Notes: generated by a model from the sequence alone, not told the origin. Counted from the stretch's first letter, positions 1 to 8,811 are shown. The stretch: DNA of 40,513 bases from Knufia peltigerae (GCA_030247855.1 JAPDRN010000204.1:1-40513), one strand, 5' to 3'. Program-made: numbers and translations.

Positions 1-31
1 CTGCGCCTGATTGTTGATTTCATTGAACATT

Positions 32-51
32 CCTTTTCCAGAGGGAAAAGG
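32..51. repeat. Short inverted repeat, decayed GGGTC-type palindrome
   Basis: CCTTTTCC and GGAAAAGG pair around a 4-nt loop, followed at about 71-80 by GGGTCAGACC. The combination resembles the intact palindrome at 39880-39922, whose arms also carry GTTTTCC and TCTGACCCC. I read it as a degenerate copy of the same intergenic repeat. No gene is visible in the first 196 bases on either strand. Confidence 0.4.
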
Positions 52-85
52 TGTCAACCCAATTCAGGACGGGTCAGACCCACGA

Positions 86-112
86 AAAAAGGCAGCCAAT
101 GGCTGCCTTTTT
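86..112 (-). terminator. Rho-independent terminator after galU
   Basis: Seven-bp stem GGCAGCC/GGCTGCC with a 3-nt loop, flanked by a run of A on the left and of T on the right. It reads as a terminator in both directions. On the minus strand it lies about 85 bases beyond the galU stop codon and would end the long minus-strand polysaccharide block. Confidence 0.8.
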
Positions 113-196
113 GCTTTTGCTTCTGCCTTTGATTCCGCCCTACCCGTCCCGCCCATCACGTATCAATCAAAGCGCCGACGGAACGCTCGAAAAACC

Positions 197-719
197 TTAC
201 TCCGCTAGCATCGCCGCCAGCTTCTCGCGTGCCGGGCCGGCCAGTTTCGGGTTGTCCAGCGCGAAGCGGATCGTCGCCTCCACCAGCCCCAGATGGGTGC
301 CACAGTCGAAACGGGTGCCCTCGAAACGATAGGCATCAACCTCGTCGGTCTTCAGCAGTTCGGCGATCGCATCGGTCAGCTGGATCTCGCCGCCGGCACC
401 GGTCCGGGTCTGCTCAAGCAGCTCGAAGATCTTCGGGCTCAGCACGTAACGACCGACCACGGCCAGATCGCTCGGCGCGTCTTCCGGCTTCGGCTTCTCC
501 ACGATCTGCGAGATACGCCCCTTGCGGCCATCGAACGCCTCGGTGGCGACGATGCCGTAGCTGGCCGTCTTGTCGTGTGGCACGTCTTCGACAGCAATGA
601 CGCTTGCACCGCTGGCCTCGTTGAGGTCGGCCATCTGCTTCAATGCACCCGCGCCGCGGTTCCAGATCAGATCATCTGGCAACAGCACAGCAAACGGCTC
701 GTCACCGATGACCGCCTTG

Positions 720-750
<31 letters not shown>

Positions 751-1075
751 CCTCGGCCTGGGTAACGAAGATCGCGCGCACGCCTTCCGGCAGCACATGG
801 CGGATCAATTCGAGTTGTTCGTGCTTGCCCGCGCGCTCAAGCTTCTGCTCCAGCTCGTAGGCCTTGTCGAAATAGTCGGCGACAGCGTGCTTGTAACGGT
901 TGGTGATGAACACCAGGGTGTCACAGCCCGCTTCGATCGCCTCATCCACGGCGTACTGGATCAGCGGCCGATCGATGATCGGCAGCATTTCCTTCGGCAC
1001 CGTCTTGGTTGCCGGAAGAAAACGCGTGCCCAGACCTGCTACCGGAAATACCGCCTTGCGAATGCGCTTGCTCAT
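197..1075 (-). CDS. galU: UTP--glucose-1-phosphate uridylyltransferase
   Basis: 292 aa, full length for bacterial GalU. It makes UDP-glucose from UTP and glucose-1-phosphate in the cytoplasm, the donor and precursor for LPS, exopolysaccharide and other nucleotide sugars. The N-terminus has the nucleotidyltransferase signature GLGTRFLPATKTVPKEMLP (about residues 14-32) and IIDRPLIQYAVDEA, as in the family. The start overlaps the stop of the upstream dehydratase gene (ATGA overlap), which points to translational coupling. An AGG lies about 6 bases before the ATG. It is the last gene of the minus-strand block and is followed by a terminator. The identification is secure. The role in a particular surface polymer is inferred from the two preceding genes. 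Confidence 0.96.
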
Positions 1076-2985
1076 TGGTGCCTGCTGGCCTCACGTGCCG
1101 GAAAGGGCACAACCTTAGCGGATGAAATGTAAGCATCCTGTTCGATTGGCGAGAATTCCGGCATGGTCGCGAACAGGATTTCCTGGATCGTATCGATGTC
1201 GTACCGGGCAATCGCCTCGCGCAGTTTGGGCACGTTGCCCAGCACGATATCCCGCGAGAAAGTACGGACGCCGGCCTCCAGGATCTTCGGGTGCGCGGTC
1301 GGCCGGTAGTCCTCGTCGGAATAGAACAGTGTCTCGTGCAGCTTCTCGCCCGGGCGCAGGCCGGTATAGATGATCGGAATTTCCTTGTAGGGCTGCTTGC
1401 CCGCCAGGCGGATCATCTGTTCGGCCAACACCCGGATCGGCACGGGCTCGCCCATGTCCAACGTATAGATCGCCCCGTGCGACGCCGACGCGGCCGCCTG
1501 CAGGATCAACTGGCACGCCTCTGGAATCGTCATGAAATAGCGGCTGACCTCCGGGTCGGTCACCGTGACCGGTCCGCCCTTGAGGATCTGCTCGCGGAAC
1601 AACGGCACCACGCTGCCGGCCGATGCCAGCACGTTGCCGAAGCGCACGGTCACGAAACGGGTGTGCGTGGACTTCTGGTCCAGGCTCTGGCAGATCATCT
1701 CCGCATAGCGCTTGCTGGCGCCCAGCGCATTGACCGGGTCCACCGCCTTGTCGGTCGAAATGAACACAAAGTGCTCGACGCGGGCTTCCAGGCAGGCGCG
1801 GGCCACGTTCTCGGTGGCCAGGATGTTGTTGCGCACGGCTTCGCGCAGCTGACGCTCCAGCACCGGCACATGCTTGTAGGCAGCCGCATGGAAGGCGGTG
1901 TCGACCGGGTGCAGCGACAGCGCATGGCGGATCACCGCAGGATCGCCACAGTCACCGAGCACGGCTTCGATCTCGACATCGGGGAAGCTGCGGCGCAGCT
2001 CGCCCTCGATGGTCAACAGCAGCAGTTCGCTGATCTCCAGCAGCACGATACGTCCGGCACCATGGCGCGCGCACTGGCGACACAGCTCGGACCCGATCGA
2101 GCCACCGGCACCAGTGACCATCACCGTGCGCCCGCCCAACCAGCCGCGGATGAGGTTCCAGTCCGGCATGATCGGCTTGCGCCCGAGCAGATCTTCGATC
2201 GCCACTTCCTTCAACTGGCCCGGCAGCGACTGTCCCTGCAGGATGTCGCTGAGTTTGGGCACCGTGCGGAACGGAATGCCGGTGCTCTCGCAGATGGCCA
2301 CCACGCGCTGCATGCCGACGGCATCCAGCGAGGGCATGGCAATCACCAGCAGCTTGGCCGCGGTCTCACGAGCCACCGCCGGCGCGTCGTCCAGCGTGCC
2401 CAGGATCGGCAGGCTCTGCAGCTTTGCACCACGCAGGTGCGGTGCATCATCAAGCAGGCCAACCGGCTCGAAATTGCCGGATCGGCGCAGGTCGCGCACC
2501 AGGGTCTCAGCGGCTTGGCCGGCGCCGAGAATCAGCACGCGGCGCGCGGACGAATCGGACTGCAGCGACTGGTAGTCCTTCCATGCCCGGTACAGCAGGC
2601 GCGGCGCGCCCAGCAGTGCCGACAGTGCGAACGGATAGATCACCAGCACCGACATCGGCACGCCGTTGAAGCGTTTCCAGGCCAGCACCAGAACAATGGC
2701 AATCAGGCCGATGAAGCTCGCCTTGAAGATGTTCAGCAGGTCGCTGACGCTGGCAAAGCGCCACAGCCCGCGATAGAGGCCGATACGCCAGAACACCAGG
2801 CCCTGCAGGGCCAGCACCAGCGTGGTGTCCACGTTCCACAGCGGCAATGCGGGAGCGTCTGCGAGGATCGAGTAGCGACCCGCATGCAACAACTGCCAAC
2901 AGGCCCATACCATGAACAAGTCGTGGCAGACGATGGCCGTACGCGGCATCAGGCCGAGGATTCTGTCCCGCCAGGGTGAAGACAT
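1072..2985 (-). CDS. WbpM/CapD-family nucleotide-sugar 4,6-dehydratase
   Basis: 637 aa, the length of membrane-anchored WbpM/CapD/FlaA1-family enzymes, which dehydrate UDP-GlcNAc-type sugars at the start of rare-sugar synthesis for O-antigen or capsule. The N-terminal third (about residues 10-140) has several hydrophobic segments. A CoA-binding-like Rossmann region follows (VLILGAGQAAETLVRDL), then the extended SDR domain with VTGAGGSIGSELC near residue 290. The active-site region reads STDKAVDPVNALGASKRYAE. The residue four before the catalytic Lys is Leu, where FlaA1 has Tyr and WbpM has Met. The gene lies between a WbpL/WecA-like transferase and galU, matching a wbpL-wbpM arrangement. Which epimer or dehydratase product is made cannot be told from sequence. 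Confidence 0.88.
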   Translation of the reverse strand: MSSPWRDRILGLMPRTAIVCHDLFMVWACWQLLHAGRYSILADAPALPLWNVDTTLVLALQGLVFWRIGLYRGLWRFASVSDLLNIFKASFIGLIAIVLVLAWKRFNGVPMSVLVIYPFALSALLGAPRLLYRAWKDYQSLQSDSSARRVLILGAGQAAETLVRDLRRSGNFEPVGLLDDAPHLRGAKLQSLPILGTLDDAPAVARETAAKLLVIAMPSLDAVGMQRVVAICESTGIPFRTVPKLSDILQGQSLPGQLKEVAIEDLLGRKPIMPDWNLIRGWLGGRTVMVTGAGGSIGSELCRQCARHGAGRIVLLEISELLLLTIEGELRRSFPDVEIEAVLGDCGDPAVIRHALSLHPVDTAFHAAAYKHVPVLERQLREAVRNNILATENVARACLEARVEHFVFISTDKAVDPVNALGASKRYAEMICQSLDQKSTHTRFVTVRFGNVLASAGSVVPLFREQILKGGPVTVTDPEVSRYFMTIPEACQLILQAAASASHGAIYTLDMGEPVPIRVLAEQMIRLAGKQPYKEIPIIYTGLRPGEKLHETLFYSDEDYRPTAHPKILEAGVRTFSRDIVLGNVPKLREAIARYDIDTIQEILFATMPEFSPIEQDAYISSAKVVPFPAREASRHQ

Positions 2986-3000
2986 AGATCGAGTAATTCC

Positions 3001-3978
3001 TTATCGGTGGCGCAATCCATTGCGCAGGAGGAGCCACAGCAGGGTCAACGCGGTAAACCACGCGACCGCTACGGCAGCCTCCCACCTCGGCTGCAAATTG
3101 GTGCAGATATTGAACACTGTAATACTGAACAGGCCCAAAACAAAATACATCCCTGTCACCAGGGCGTGGCTGGCTCCTGCCTGCACCGCGCGCTGGTAGA
3201 CATGCTGGGTGTGGGGTTCCATCCAGCGTTGCCCAGAAAGCATGCGCGCCAACAGCGTGAAGCCCGCGTCCACAAGGAATGCAGACAACGGCAGCAACAG
3301 CAGCATCCAGTTGATATCGGTATGCACTGCGGCGACGGCCAGCACGACGGCCACGGCATAGCCGAGCGTGCCACTACCGACATCACCCATGAAGATCCGC
3401 GCCTGCGGGAAGTTGAATGGCAGAAAACCCAGGCATGCCAGGCCAAGGACGACGGCCACCAGCGAATAGGGCCAGGGCAGCACGGTGGCGAAGCCCAGCG
3501 CAACGATGACCGCCTGGCTGCTGGCAATCCCGTTGATGCCATCCATGAAATTCCAGATGTTGATCAGCGAAGCGGTGAAGAACAGCACCAGCAGGCTCAA
3601 CAGCCAACTGCCGCCGTGCATCTTGACCAGCCCTGCCAGCAATATGGCGGCGAGGAAATGCACCAGCAGCCGGCGCATGGCCGGCAGCGGCCGATGGTCA
3701 TCCCACCAGCCAATGCCGGCAACCAACAGCAGGCCAAGACTGGCGACAGCCAGGCTGAGCGTGGCGTCCGGCCAGAAAAAAGCGGCCACGGCCGCAGCAA
3801 CCAGCAGACTGATCACGATGGCGATGCCACCACCGCGAGGGGTTGCGACACTGTGGCTGCGGCGCTCACCGGGCTGATCCAGCAACTGCCTGCGCAGGGC
3901 ATACACGCGCGCCGCCCAGGTCAACGCCGCGCTGAGCAGGGCCAGGCCCAACAGCGCGGCCATCACAAGCCACGGCAT
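3001..3978 (-). CDS. Glycosyltransferase family 4 (WecA/WbpL-type polyprenyl-phosphate sugar-1-P transferase)
   Basis: 325 aa integral membrane protein with about ten hydrophobic segments. It belongs to the MraY/WecA/WbpL family, which moves a sugar-1-phosphate from a UDP-sugar to undecaprenyl phosphate and so starts O-antigen or related glycan synthesis at the inner membrane. Family motifs are visible: WWDDHRPLP (about residue 92), NFMDGINGIA (about 143) and RIFMGDVGSGTLGY, plus the cytoplasmic loop HTQHVYQRAVQAG. It starts 3 bases after the lapB stop and lies 15 bases before the dehydratase gene, so it is probably co-transcribed with both. WbpL is the closest functional analogue because a WbpM-like gene follows, but substrate specificity is inference. 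Confidence 0.88.
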   Translation of the reverse strand: MPWLVMAALLGLALLSAALTWAARVYALRRQLLDQPGERRSHSVATPRGGGIAIVISLLVAAAVAAFFWPDATLSLAVASLGLLLVAGIGWWDDHRPLPAMRRLLVHFLAAILLAGLVKMHGGSWLLSLLVLFFTASLINIWNFMDGINGIASSQAVIVALGFATVLPWPYSLVAVVLGLACLGFLPFNFPQARIFMGDVGSGTLGYAVAVVLAVAAVHTDINWMLLLLPLSAFLVDAGFTLLARMLSGQRWMEPHTQHVYQRAVQAGASHALVTGMYFVLGLFSITVFNICTNLQPRWEAAVAVAWFTALTLLWLLLRNGLRHR

Positions 3979-3981
3979 GGT

Positions 3982-5160
3982 TCAGAGCACCGCGTAATTC
4001 AACAGCGGCTTGACCGTGCCCCACTCCTTGCAACTGGGACATTGCCAGTGGTGGGTACGTGCGCCGAATCCACAGCGGGTGCAGCGGTAGGCGGGATTGC
4101 GCACCAGCAACTGGTCGGTGATGTGCTTGAGGTCGTGCAGGGTCGCGGTGGAATCTGCGCCCTCGGCCAGAGTGAGGTCGATCAGTGCCGATTCGCCGCG
4201 CACCGACGGGCGATCCTTGAGCTGGCGGCCAAGATAGGCGCGGGCAGGTGCAACACCCTCCTGCTCTTCCATCAGGCGGGTCAGCGCCAGCACCGGAGCG
4301 ATGCCGCGGTAATGCTCGGTCATCTCGGACAGGAAGGCGCGCGCGCCACCCAGGTCACCGACCTTGCGGTAGTTCTCCATCAGCGCCGGCAGCACTTCCG
4401 GCAGGTATTCCGGATCGTTGCGGGCAGCACGCTCGAAGGCACGCACGGCGGCCTCGGCGTTGCCTGCATCGGTTTCCAGGCGGCCCTCGATGATGCCGGC
4501 ACGGACCGACATGGCATCGGCCTGGTAAGCGCGGGCAATGGCCGCCCTCGCCTCTTCCAGCTTGCCCGCGCCACGGAAGCGTTCGGCCAGCTCGCATTCG
4601 AACTGCCCGATCAGCTTGCCCATCGGCTCGCCGGTGACATCTTCGAAGCGGGTAGCGTTGTCAATCGCCTTTTCCCAGTCACGCTCGGCCTGGTAGATGC
4701 CGATCAGGTGCTTGAGCGCCTGCGGTGCGCGCTGGTCCAACTGCGCCAGTTCGGTGAACACGGTTTCGGCCCGGTCCAGCAGACCAGACTTCATGTAGTC
4801 CTCGCCCAGTGCCAGCAGGGCCTGCACGCGCTGCGCGTCGCTCAGGTCCTGGCGGTTGACCAGGCCCTGGTGCAGACGGATTGCGCGGTCCACTTCACCA
4901 CGGCGGCGGAACAGATGGCCCAGCGCGACCTGGGTCTCGAAGGTTTCCTTGTCCAGCTCGGCGATGTGCAGGAACAGTTCGATGGCCTTGTCCGGCTGCT
5001 CGTTGAGCAGGTAGTTCAGGCCACGGAAATAGGTGCTGGACAGGTGGCTGACCTGGTTGTCACCGTGGCGTTGACCGCCGCGGCGTCCGATCACCCAGCC
5101 GGCCAGCGCAGCCAAAGGAAGACAGAGGAAGAACCAGAACCACTCGGAAACGAATTCCAT
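3982..5160 (-). CDS. lapB: LPS assembly protein LapB (YciM)
   Basis: 392 aa. LapB is an inner-membrane tetratricopeptide protein that in E. coli works with FtsH to control LpxC turnover and so LPS level. Visible here are one N-terminal membrane segment (FWFFLCLPLAALAGWVIG), TPR repeats through residues 40-350, and a C-terminal rubredoxin-like zinc knuckle with CTRCGFGARTHHWQCPSC. All four Cys of the knuckle are present. The gene lies 6 bases after lapA and just before O-antigen-type genes, so LPS control and polysaccharide synthesis share a transcript here. The length matches the family and the start directly precedes the membrane segment. Confidence 0.94.
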   Translation of the reverse strand: MEFVSEWFWFFLCLPLAALAGWVIGRRGGQRHGDNQVSHLSSTYFRGLNYLLNEQPDKAIELFLHIAELDKETFETQVALGHLFRRRGEVDRAIRLHQGLVNRQDLSDAQRVQALLALGEDYMKSGLLDRAETVFTELAQLDQRAPQALKHLIGIYQAERDWEKAIDNATRFEDVTGEPMGKLIGQFECELAERFRGAGKLEEARAAIARAYQADAMSVRAGIIEGRLETDAGNAEAAVRAFERAARNDPEYLPEVLPALMENYRKVGDLGGARAFLSEMTEHYRGIAPVLALTRLMEEQEGVAPARAYLGRQLKDRPSVRGESALIDLTLAEGADSTATLHDLKHITDQLLVRNPAYRCTRCGFGARTHHWQCPSCKEWGTVKPLLNYAVL

Positions 5161-5166
5161 CTTCGA

Positions 5167-5451
5167 TCAACGTCCATCAAAAGATTGGGAGGGGACCACC
5201 GGCGCCGACGGTGCAGCCGCCGATTTGTTGGCACGGCGCAGCTGGCTGTAGAGCGGAATGACCACGCTTACCAGCACCAGGCCAGCACCGACCACGACAC
5301 CGATCAGCAGGGCGGCAATCAGCGCCACGCCGACGGACGTGTTCAATTGGGTAAACAGCAGGTTGATCGACATGGCCGTCATGTTGACCGCACCGATGAT
5401 CAGACCAAGGATGAGAACCGTCAGCAGGACCAGCAGACGAAAAACTTTCAT
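5167..5451 (-). CDS. lapA: LapA-domain membrane protein (YciS-type)
   Basis: 94 aa with two hydrophobic segments (LLVLLTVLILGLIIGAV and VALIAALLIGVVVGAGLVLV) and a short charged, Ala/Pro-rich tail, the pattern of LapA (formerly YciS). LapA is a small inner-membrane partner of LapB in the LPS-regulation pathway. A GGAG lies about 9 bases before the ATG. The gene stands between ihfB and lapB, the conserved gammaproteobacterial order. The tail (SAAAPSAPVVPSQS) is low complexity and probably cytoplasmic. Confidence 0.9.
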   Translation of the reverse strand: MKVFRLLVLLTVLILGLIIGAVNMTAMSINLLFTQLNTSVGVALIAALLIGVVVGAGLVLVSVVIPLYSQLRRANKSAAAPSAPVVPSQSFDGR

Positions 5452-5528
5452 GCGACAGCTCCATTGGCAGGAGGCCGTAGCTTATCCGACTCGTGGTGGG
5501 ATTCGCACGAAGTCGCGCGACGGACGGC

Positions 5529-5834
5529 TCAGGCCGGATCTGCGTCCAGCGGCAGCACACTGCTGACCCGCTCGCGCAATTCCTTGCCTGGCTTGAAATG
5601 AGGGACATGCTTGCCCGGAAGGGCAACCGATTCGCCGGTCTTCGGGTTGCGACCCAGGCGCGGCGGACGGTAGTGCAGCGAAAAGCTGCCGAAGCCGCGG
5701 ATCTCGATGCGATCACCGGCCGACAGTGAGCCCCCCATCATTTCCAGCAATGACTTGACCGCCAGATCGACATCATCGGCCTTCAGGTGCGCCTGCCGGC
5801 GCGCAAGGATTTCGATCAGTTCGGATTTGGTCAT
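5529..5834 (-). CDS. ihfB: Integration host factor subunit beta
   Basis: 101 aa DNA-bending protein of the HU/IHF family, which pairs with IhfA and bends DNA sharply at specific sites in recombination and transcription. It starts [13 protein letters not shown] and contains the beta-arm core [19 protein letters not shown] with [12 protein letters not shown], the family signature including the intercalating Pro region. It follows rpsA by about 90 bases across an 11-bp hairpin and precedes lapA by 77 bases. The last residues ([10 protein letters not shown]) extend slightly past the E. coli length, which is common in this family. Confidence 0.96.
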
Positions 5835-5867
5835 TACCGGCTCACATCAGGGGCATCTCAGCCTGAA

Positions 5868-5892
5868 ACGGCCCGGGCAGTGCCCGGGCCGT
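5868..5892. other. Strong hairpin between rpsA and ihfB
   Basis: Eleven-bp GC-rich stem (CGGCCCGGGC/GCCCGGGCCG core) with a 3-nt loop, 32 bases after the rpsA stop on the minus strand. Only a short T stretch follows in that direction, so it may be a weak terminator, an attenuator or an RNA-stability stem that lowers ihfB and downstream expression relative to rpsA. It lacks the GTAG tag of SMAG elements. Confidence 0.5.
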
Positions 5893-5923
5893 CCAGGAAA
5901 CAACGAACAGCGCAGGGCCGATA

Positions 5924-7609
5924 TTACTCGGACTTGTTGCCGTTCAGCTGTGCACGCAGCAGCGCGCCCAGCTGGGTGGTGCCGCTGGAAGCCGAAGAGG
6001 ACTGGTATTCCTCCAGCACTTCGCGCATTTCAGCGTCGTCCTTGGCCTTGATCGACAGCTGCAGGGTACGACCCTTGCGATCCATGCCCACGAACTTGGC
6101 TTCAACCTTGTCGCCGACCTTCAGGTGCTGGGTCGCGTCGTCGACACGCTCGTTGGCGATGTCGCGAGCTGCAACATAGCCTTCGATGCCGTCGGACAGC
6201 TCGATGATCGCGCCCTTGGCGTCGACTTCCTTCACCACGCCTTCGACCTTGGAGCCCTTCGGATTGGTCGCCATGTACTGGCCGAACGGATCCTGCTCCA
6301 GCTGCTTGACGCCCAGCGAAATGCGCTCGCGCTCCGGATCGACGGCCAGGACCACTGCGTCCAGGTTGTCGCCCTTCTTGAAGTTGCGAACGATGTCTTC
6401 GCCAGTGGTTGCCCAGCTGATGTCGGACAGGTGAACCAGGCCGTCGATGCCGCCGTCCAGGCCGATGAAGATGCCGAAGTCGGTGATCGACTTGATCTGG
6501 CCCGACACCTTGTCACCCTTCTTGTGGGTGGCAGCGAAGGTTTCCCACGGATTGGCGGCAACCTGCTTCATGCCCAGCGAGATGCGGCGACGCTCCTCGT
6601 CGACGTCCAGGACCATGACTTCAACTTCGTCACCGACCTGCACAACCTTGGACGGGTTGACGTTCTTGTTGGTCCAATCCATCTCGGAAACGTGCACCAG
6701 ACCTTCGACGCCCGGCTCGATTTCGACGAATGCGCCGTAATCGGTGACGTTGGAGACCTTGCCGAACACGCGGCTGTTGGCCGGGTAACGACGGGCGATG
6801 TTATCCCACGGATCTTCGCCCAGCTGCTTCAGGCCCAGCGAAACGCGGTTGCGCTCGCGGTCGAACTTCAGCACGCGCACGTCCAGCTCGTCGCCGACGT
6901 TCACGACTTCGGACGGATGGCGCACGCGCTTCCATGCCATGTCGGTGATGTGCAGCAGGCCGTCGATACCGCCCAGGTCCACGAATGCGCCGTAATCGGT
7001 CAGGTTCTTGACGACACCCTTCAGGATCGCGCCTTCCTGCAGCTTGTCCATCAGCTGCTCGCGCTCTTCCGAGTGCTCGCTTTCGACGACAGCGCGGCGC
7101 GAGACCACGACGTTGTTGCGCTTGCGGTCAAGCTTGATGAGCTTGAATTCCAGCTCCTTGCCTTCCAGGTAGGCCGGATCGCGCACGGGGCGCACATCGA
7201 CCAGGGAACCCGGCAGGAAGGCGCGGACATCCTTGATGTCCACGGTGAAACCACCCTTGACCTTGCCGCTGATGCGACCGGTGATGGTTTCGTTCTTTTC
7301 CAACGCTTCTTCCAGCTCGTCCCACACCATCGCGCGCTTGGCCTTCTCGCGCGACAGGACGGTTTCACCGAAGCCGTTCTCGATCGAGTCGAGGGCGACC
7401 TTGACGATGTCGCCTTCGGCAACATCGATTTCGCCAGCGTCGTTACGGAACTGTTCGATCGGCACGATGCCTTCCGACTTCAGCCCGGCGTTGATCACCA
7501 CGACGTCGCCGCGGACTTCAACAACGGTACCGCTGACGATGGCGCCCGGCTTCAGCTTGGCCAGGTTGGCCTGGCTGGCTTCAAACAGTTCGGCAAATGA
7601 TTCGGTCAT
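5924..7609 (-). CDS. rpsA: 30S ribosomal protein S1
   Basis: 561 aa with six S1 RNA-binding repeats, as in E. coli S1. The protein binds mRNA near the ribosome and is needed to initiate most structured messages. Repeats are marked by GAIVSGTVVEVRGDVVVINAG at the N-terminus and recurrent DYGAFVDLGGIDGLLHITDM, DYGAFVEIEPGVEGLVHVSEM and DFGIFIGLDGGIDGLVHLSDI. The start is MTESFAELFEA at 7609; an in-frame upstream ATG would add 39 residues unlike S1 and is not used. A GAG lies about 10 bases upstream. cmk lies 201 bases upstream, the usual arrangement. S1 is known in E. coli to autoregulate through its leader; the 7610-7810 leader may do so here. Confidence 0.97.
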   Translation of the reverse strand: MTESFAELFEASQANLAKLKPGAIVSGTVVEVRGDVVVINAGLKSEGIVPIEQFRNDAGEIDVAEGDIVKVALDSIENGFGETVLSREKAKRAMVWDELEEALEKNETITGRISGKVKGGFTVDIKDVRAFLPGSLVDVRPVRDPAYLEGKELEFKLIKLDRKRNNVVVSRRAVVESEHSEEREQLMDKLQEGAILKGVVKNLTDYGAFVDLGGIDGLLHITDMAWKRVRHPSEVVNVGDELDVRVLKFDRERNRVSLGLKQLGEDPWDNIARRYPANSRVFGKVSNVTDYGAFVEIEPGVEGLVHVSEMDWTNKNVNPSKVVQVGDEVEVMVLDVDEERRRISLGMKQVAANPWETFAATHKKGDKVSGQIKSITDFGIFIGLDGGIDGLVHLSDISWATTGEDIVRNFKKGDNLDAVVLAVDPERERISLGVKQLEQDPFGQYMATNPKGSKVEGVVKEVDAKGAIIELSDGIEGYVAARDIANERVDDATQHLKVGDKVEAKFVGMDRKGRTLQLSIKAKDDAEMREVLEEYQSSSASSGTTQLGALLRAQLNGNKSE

Positions 7610-7810
7610 TAGATTTACTCTGTTGGACACATGGGTCGGTTGGCTTCCCTTCAGGGAATGGCTACCGCCCGCCTGTTGGTCGACCCCGGAAATGCAGGTC
7701 GTGTGTGGAAGTAGGAAAACCGCCACGCATCATTGCGCGACGGAGCTTTTACAGCACTGCAAATACGCGACCTCCACCGATGGTGCTGGCAGAGCTCCCG
7801 CGCGAACGGA

Positions 7811-8488
7811 TCAGGCAGCCGGAACCGGAAGCAGATCCATCACTCTGGCAACGACATCTTCGATGCCGATGCCTGTGGTGTCGATGAGGACAGCATCGTC
7901 TGCCGGCTTCAGGGGCGCCACGGTACGCTGAGCATCACGGGCGTCGCGGGCCATGATCTCGCGCAGGAGGTCATCAAAGTTAACAGAAACCCCCTTGTCT
8001 TTCAACTGCTTATGCCGGCGCTCGGCGCGCTCCTCGGCACTGGCGGTCAGGAACACCTTGTAGGGGGCGTCCGGGAAGATGACCGTGCCCATGTCGCGGC
8101 CATCGGCGACCAGCCCCGGCTCCATCCTGAATGCGCGCTGGCGCTCCTTCAGGGCGGCCCGGACCTCGGGAATGGCGGCAATTGCCGACGCCAGCGCCCC
8201 GGTGGTCTCCAGCCGCAGCTCGTCGGTGGCGTCGGTGCCATTGACCAGGACCCGCATGGCATCGCCCTGCTCGACGAACTGGACATGGGTATCAAAGGTG
8301 CAGCGCACCAGCGCGGAGGCGTCGGAGGTATCGATGTCGGCCCAGCTGGCCGCCACGCCGACGGCGCGGTACAGAGCGCCCGAATCCAGGTAGTGCCAGC
8401 CCAACCGGCGCGCCACGATGCGGCTGATGGTACCCTTGCCGGCCCCTGATGGGCCGTCGATGGTCAGGACGGGAACAAGTGGATTCAT
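7811..8488 (-). CDS. cmk: Cytidylate kinase
   Basis: 225 aa, normal length. It phosphorylates CMP and dCMP with ATP in the cytoplasm. The P-loop is near the N-terminus (TIDGPSGAGKGTISRIVARR, residues 9-28), followed by the family motifs YLDSGALYRAV, GRDMGTVIFPDAPYKVFLTA and the lid segment AEERAERR. It is the first gene of the minus-strand block and probably shares transcripts with rpsA. The stretch upstream, 8489-8685, divides it from divergent rpmJ and should hold promoters for both. Confidence 0.96.
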   Translation of the reverse strand: MNPLVPVLTIDGPSGAGKGTISRIVARRLGWHYLDSGALYRAVGVAASWADIDTSDASALVRCTFDTHVQFVEQGDAMRVLVNGTDATDELRLETTGALASAIAAIPEVRAALKERQRAFRMEPGLVADGRDMGTVIFPDAPYKVFLTASAEERAERRHKQLKDKGVSVNFDDLLREIMARDARDAQRTVAPLKPADDAVLIDTTGIGIEDVVARVMDLLPVPAA

Positions 8489-8563
8489 GGGGGTCCTTGC
8501 GCGTGTGAAGGGGCCATTCTAGCCCCTGCCAGACACCCCGCAACGGGCCATTTGTGCAACCAC

Positions 8564-8593
8564 TTGAAACCATGGGGAAAAGCCCGGTAGAAT
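8564..8593 (+). promoter_or_regulatory. Probable sigma-70 promoter of rpmJ
   Basis: TTGAAA at 8564-8569 and TAGAAT at 8588-8593, separated by 18 bases, lie about 93 bases before the rpmJ ATG. Both hexamers differ from consensus by one or two bases. It is the best promoter match in the cmk-rpmJ divergent region. Confidence 0.6.
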
Positions 8594-8685
8594 GGCGGGC
8601 TTGAACGAGCGTCAACTGCCGATTGTCTTTCGCATATCGCGGCCACGCTCCACCCGAACAACTACTGTTTACGCCGAGGTATGCC

Positions 8686-8811
8686 ATGAAAGTTCTGTCC
8701 TCCCTGAAGTCGGCGAAGGCCCGTCACCGTGACTGCAAGGTCGTGCGTCGTCGTGGCAAGATCTTCGTCATCTGCAAGTCGAACCCGCGTTTCAAGGCGC
8801 GTCAGCGCTAA
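8686..8811 (+). CDS. rpmJ: 50S ribosomal protein L36, zinc-free type
   Basis: 41 aa, starting MKVLSSLKSAK. It is a small protein of the large ribosomal subunit. The zinc-binding form of L36 is about 38 aa with a CxxC pair. Here the first Cys of that pair is missing and there is a three-residue insertion, as in E. coli YkgO, leaving only C17 and C30. This is the 'C-minus' type that does not need zinc. The ATG at 8686 is chosen over one at 8681 because it is in frame with L36. The gene stands alone between its own promoter and a strong terminator. Confidence 0.95.
   Translation: MKVLSSLKSAKARHRDCKVVRRRGKIFVICKSNPRFKARQR

Noticed and set aside
3007..5601. Very long open frame on the plus strand opposite the glycosyltransferase, lapB and lapA genes
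   Set aside because: Gln/His/Arg-rich shadow translation of three well-supported minus-strand genes; common in high-GC DNA.
5924..7726. Longer rpsA start at 7726
   Set aside because: The extra 39 residues are unlike S1, and MTESFAELF at 7609 is the family start.
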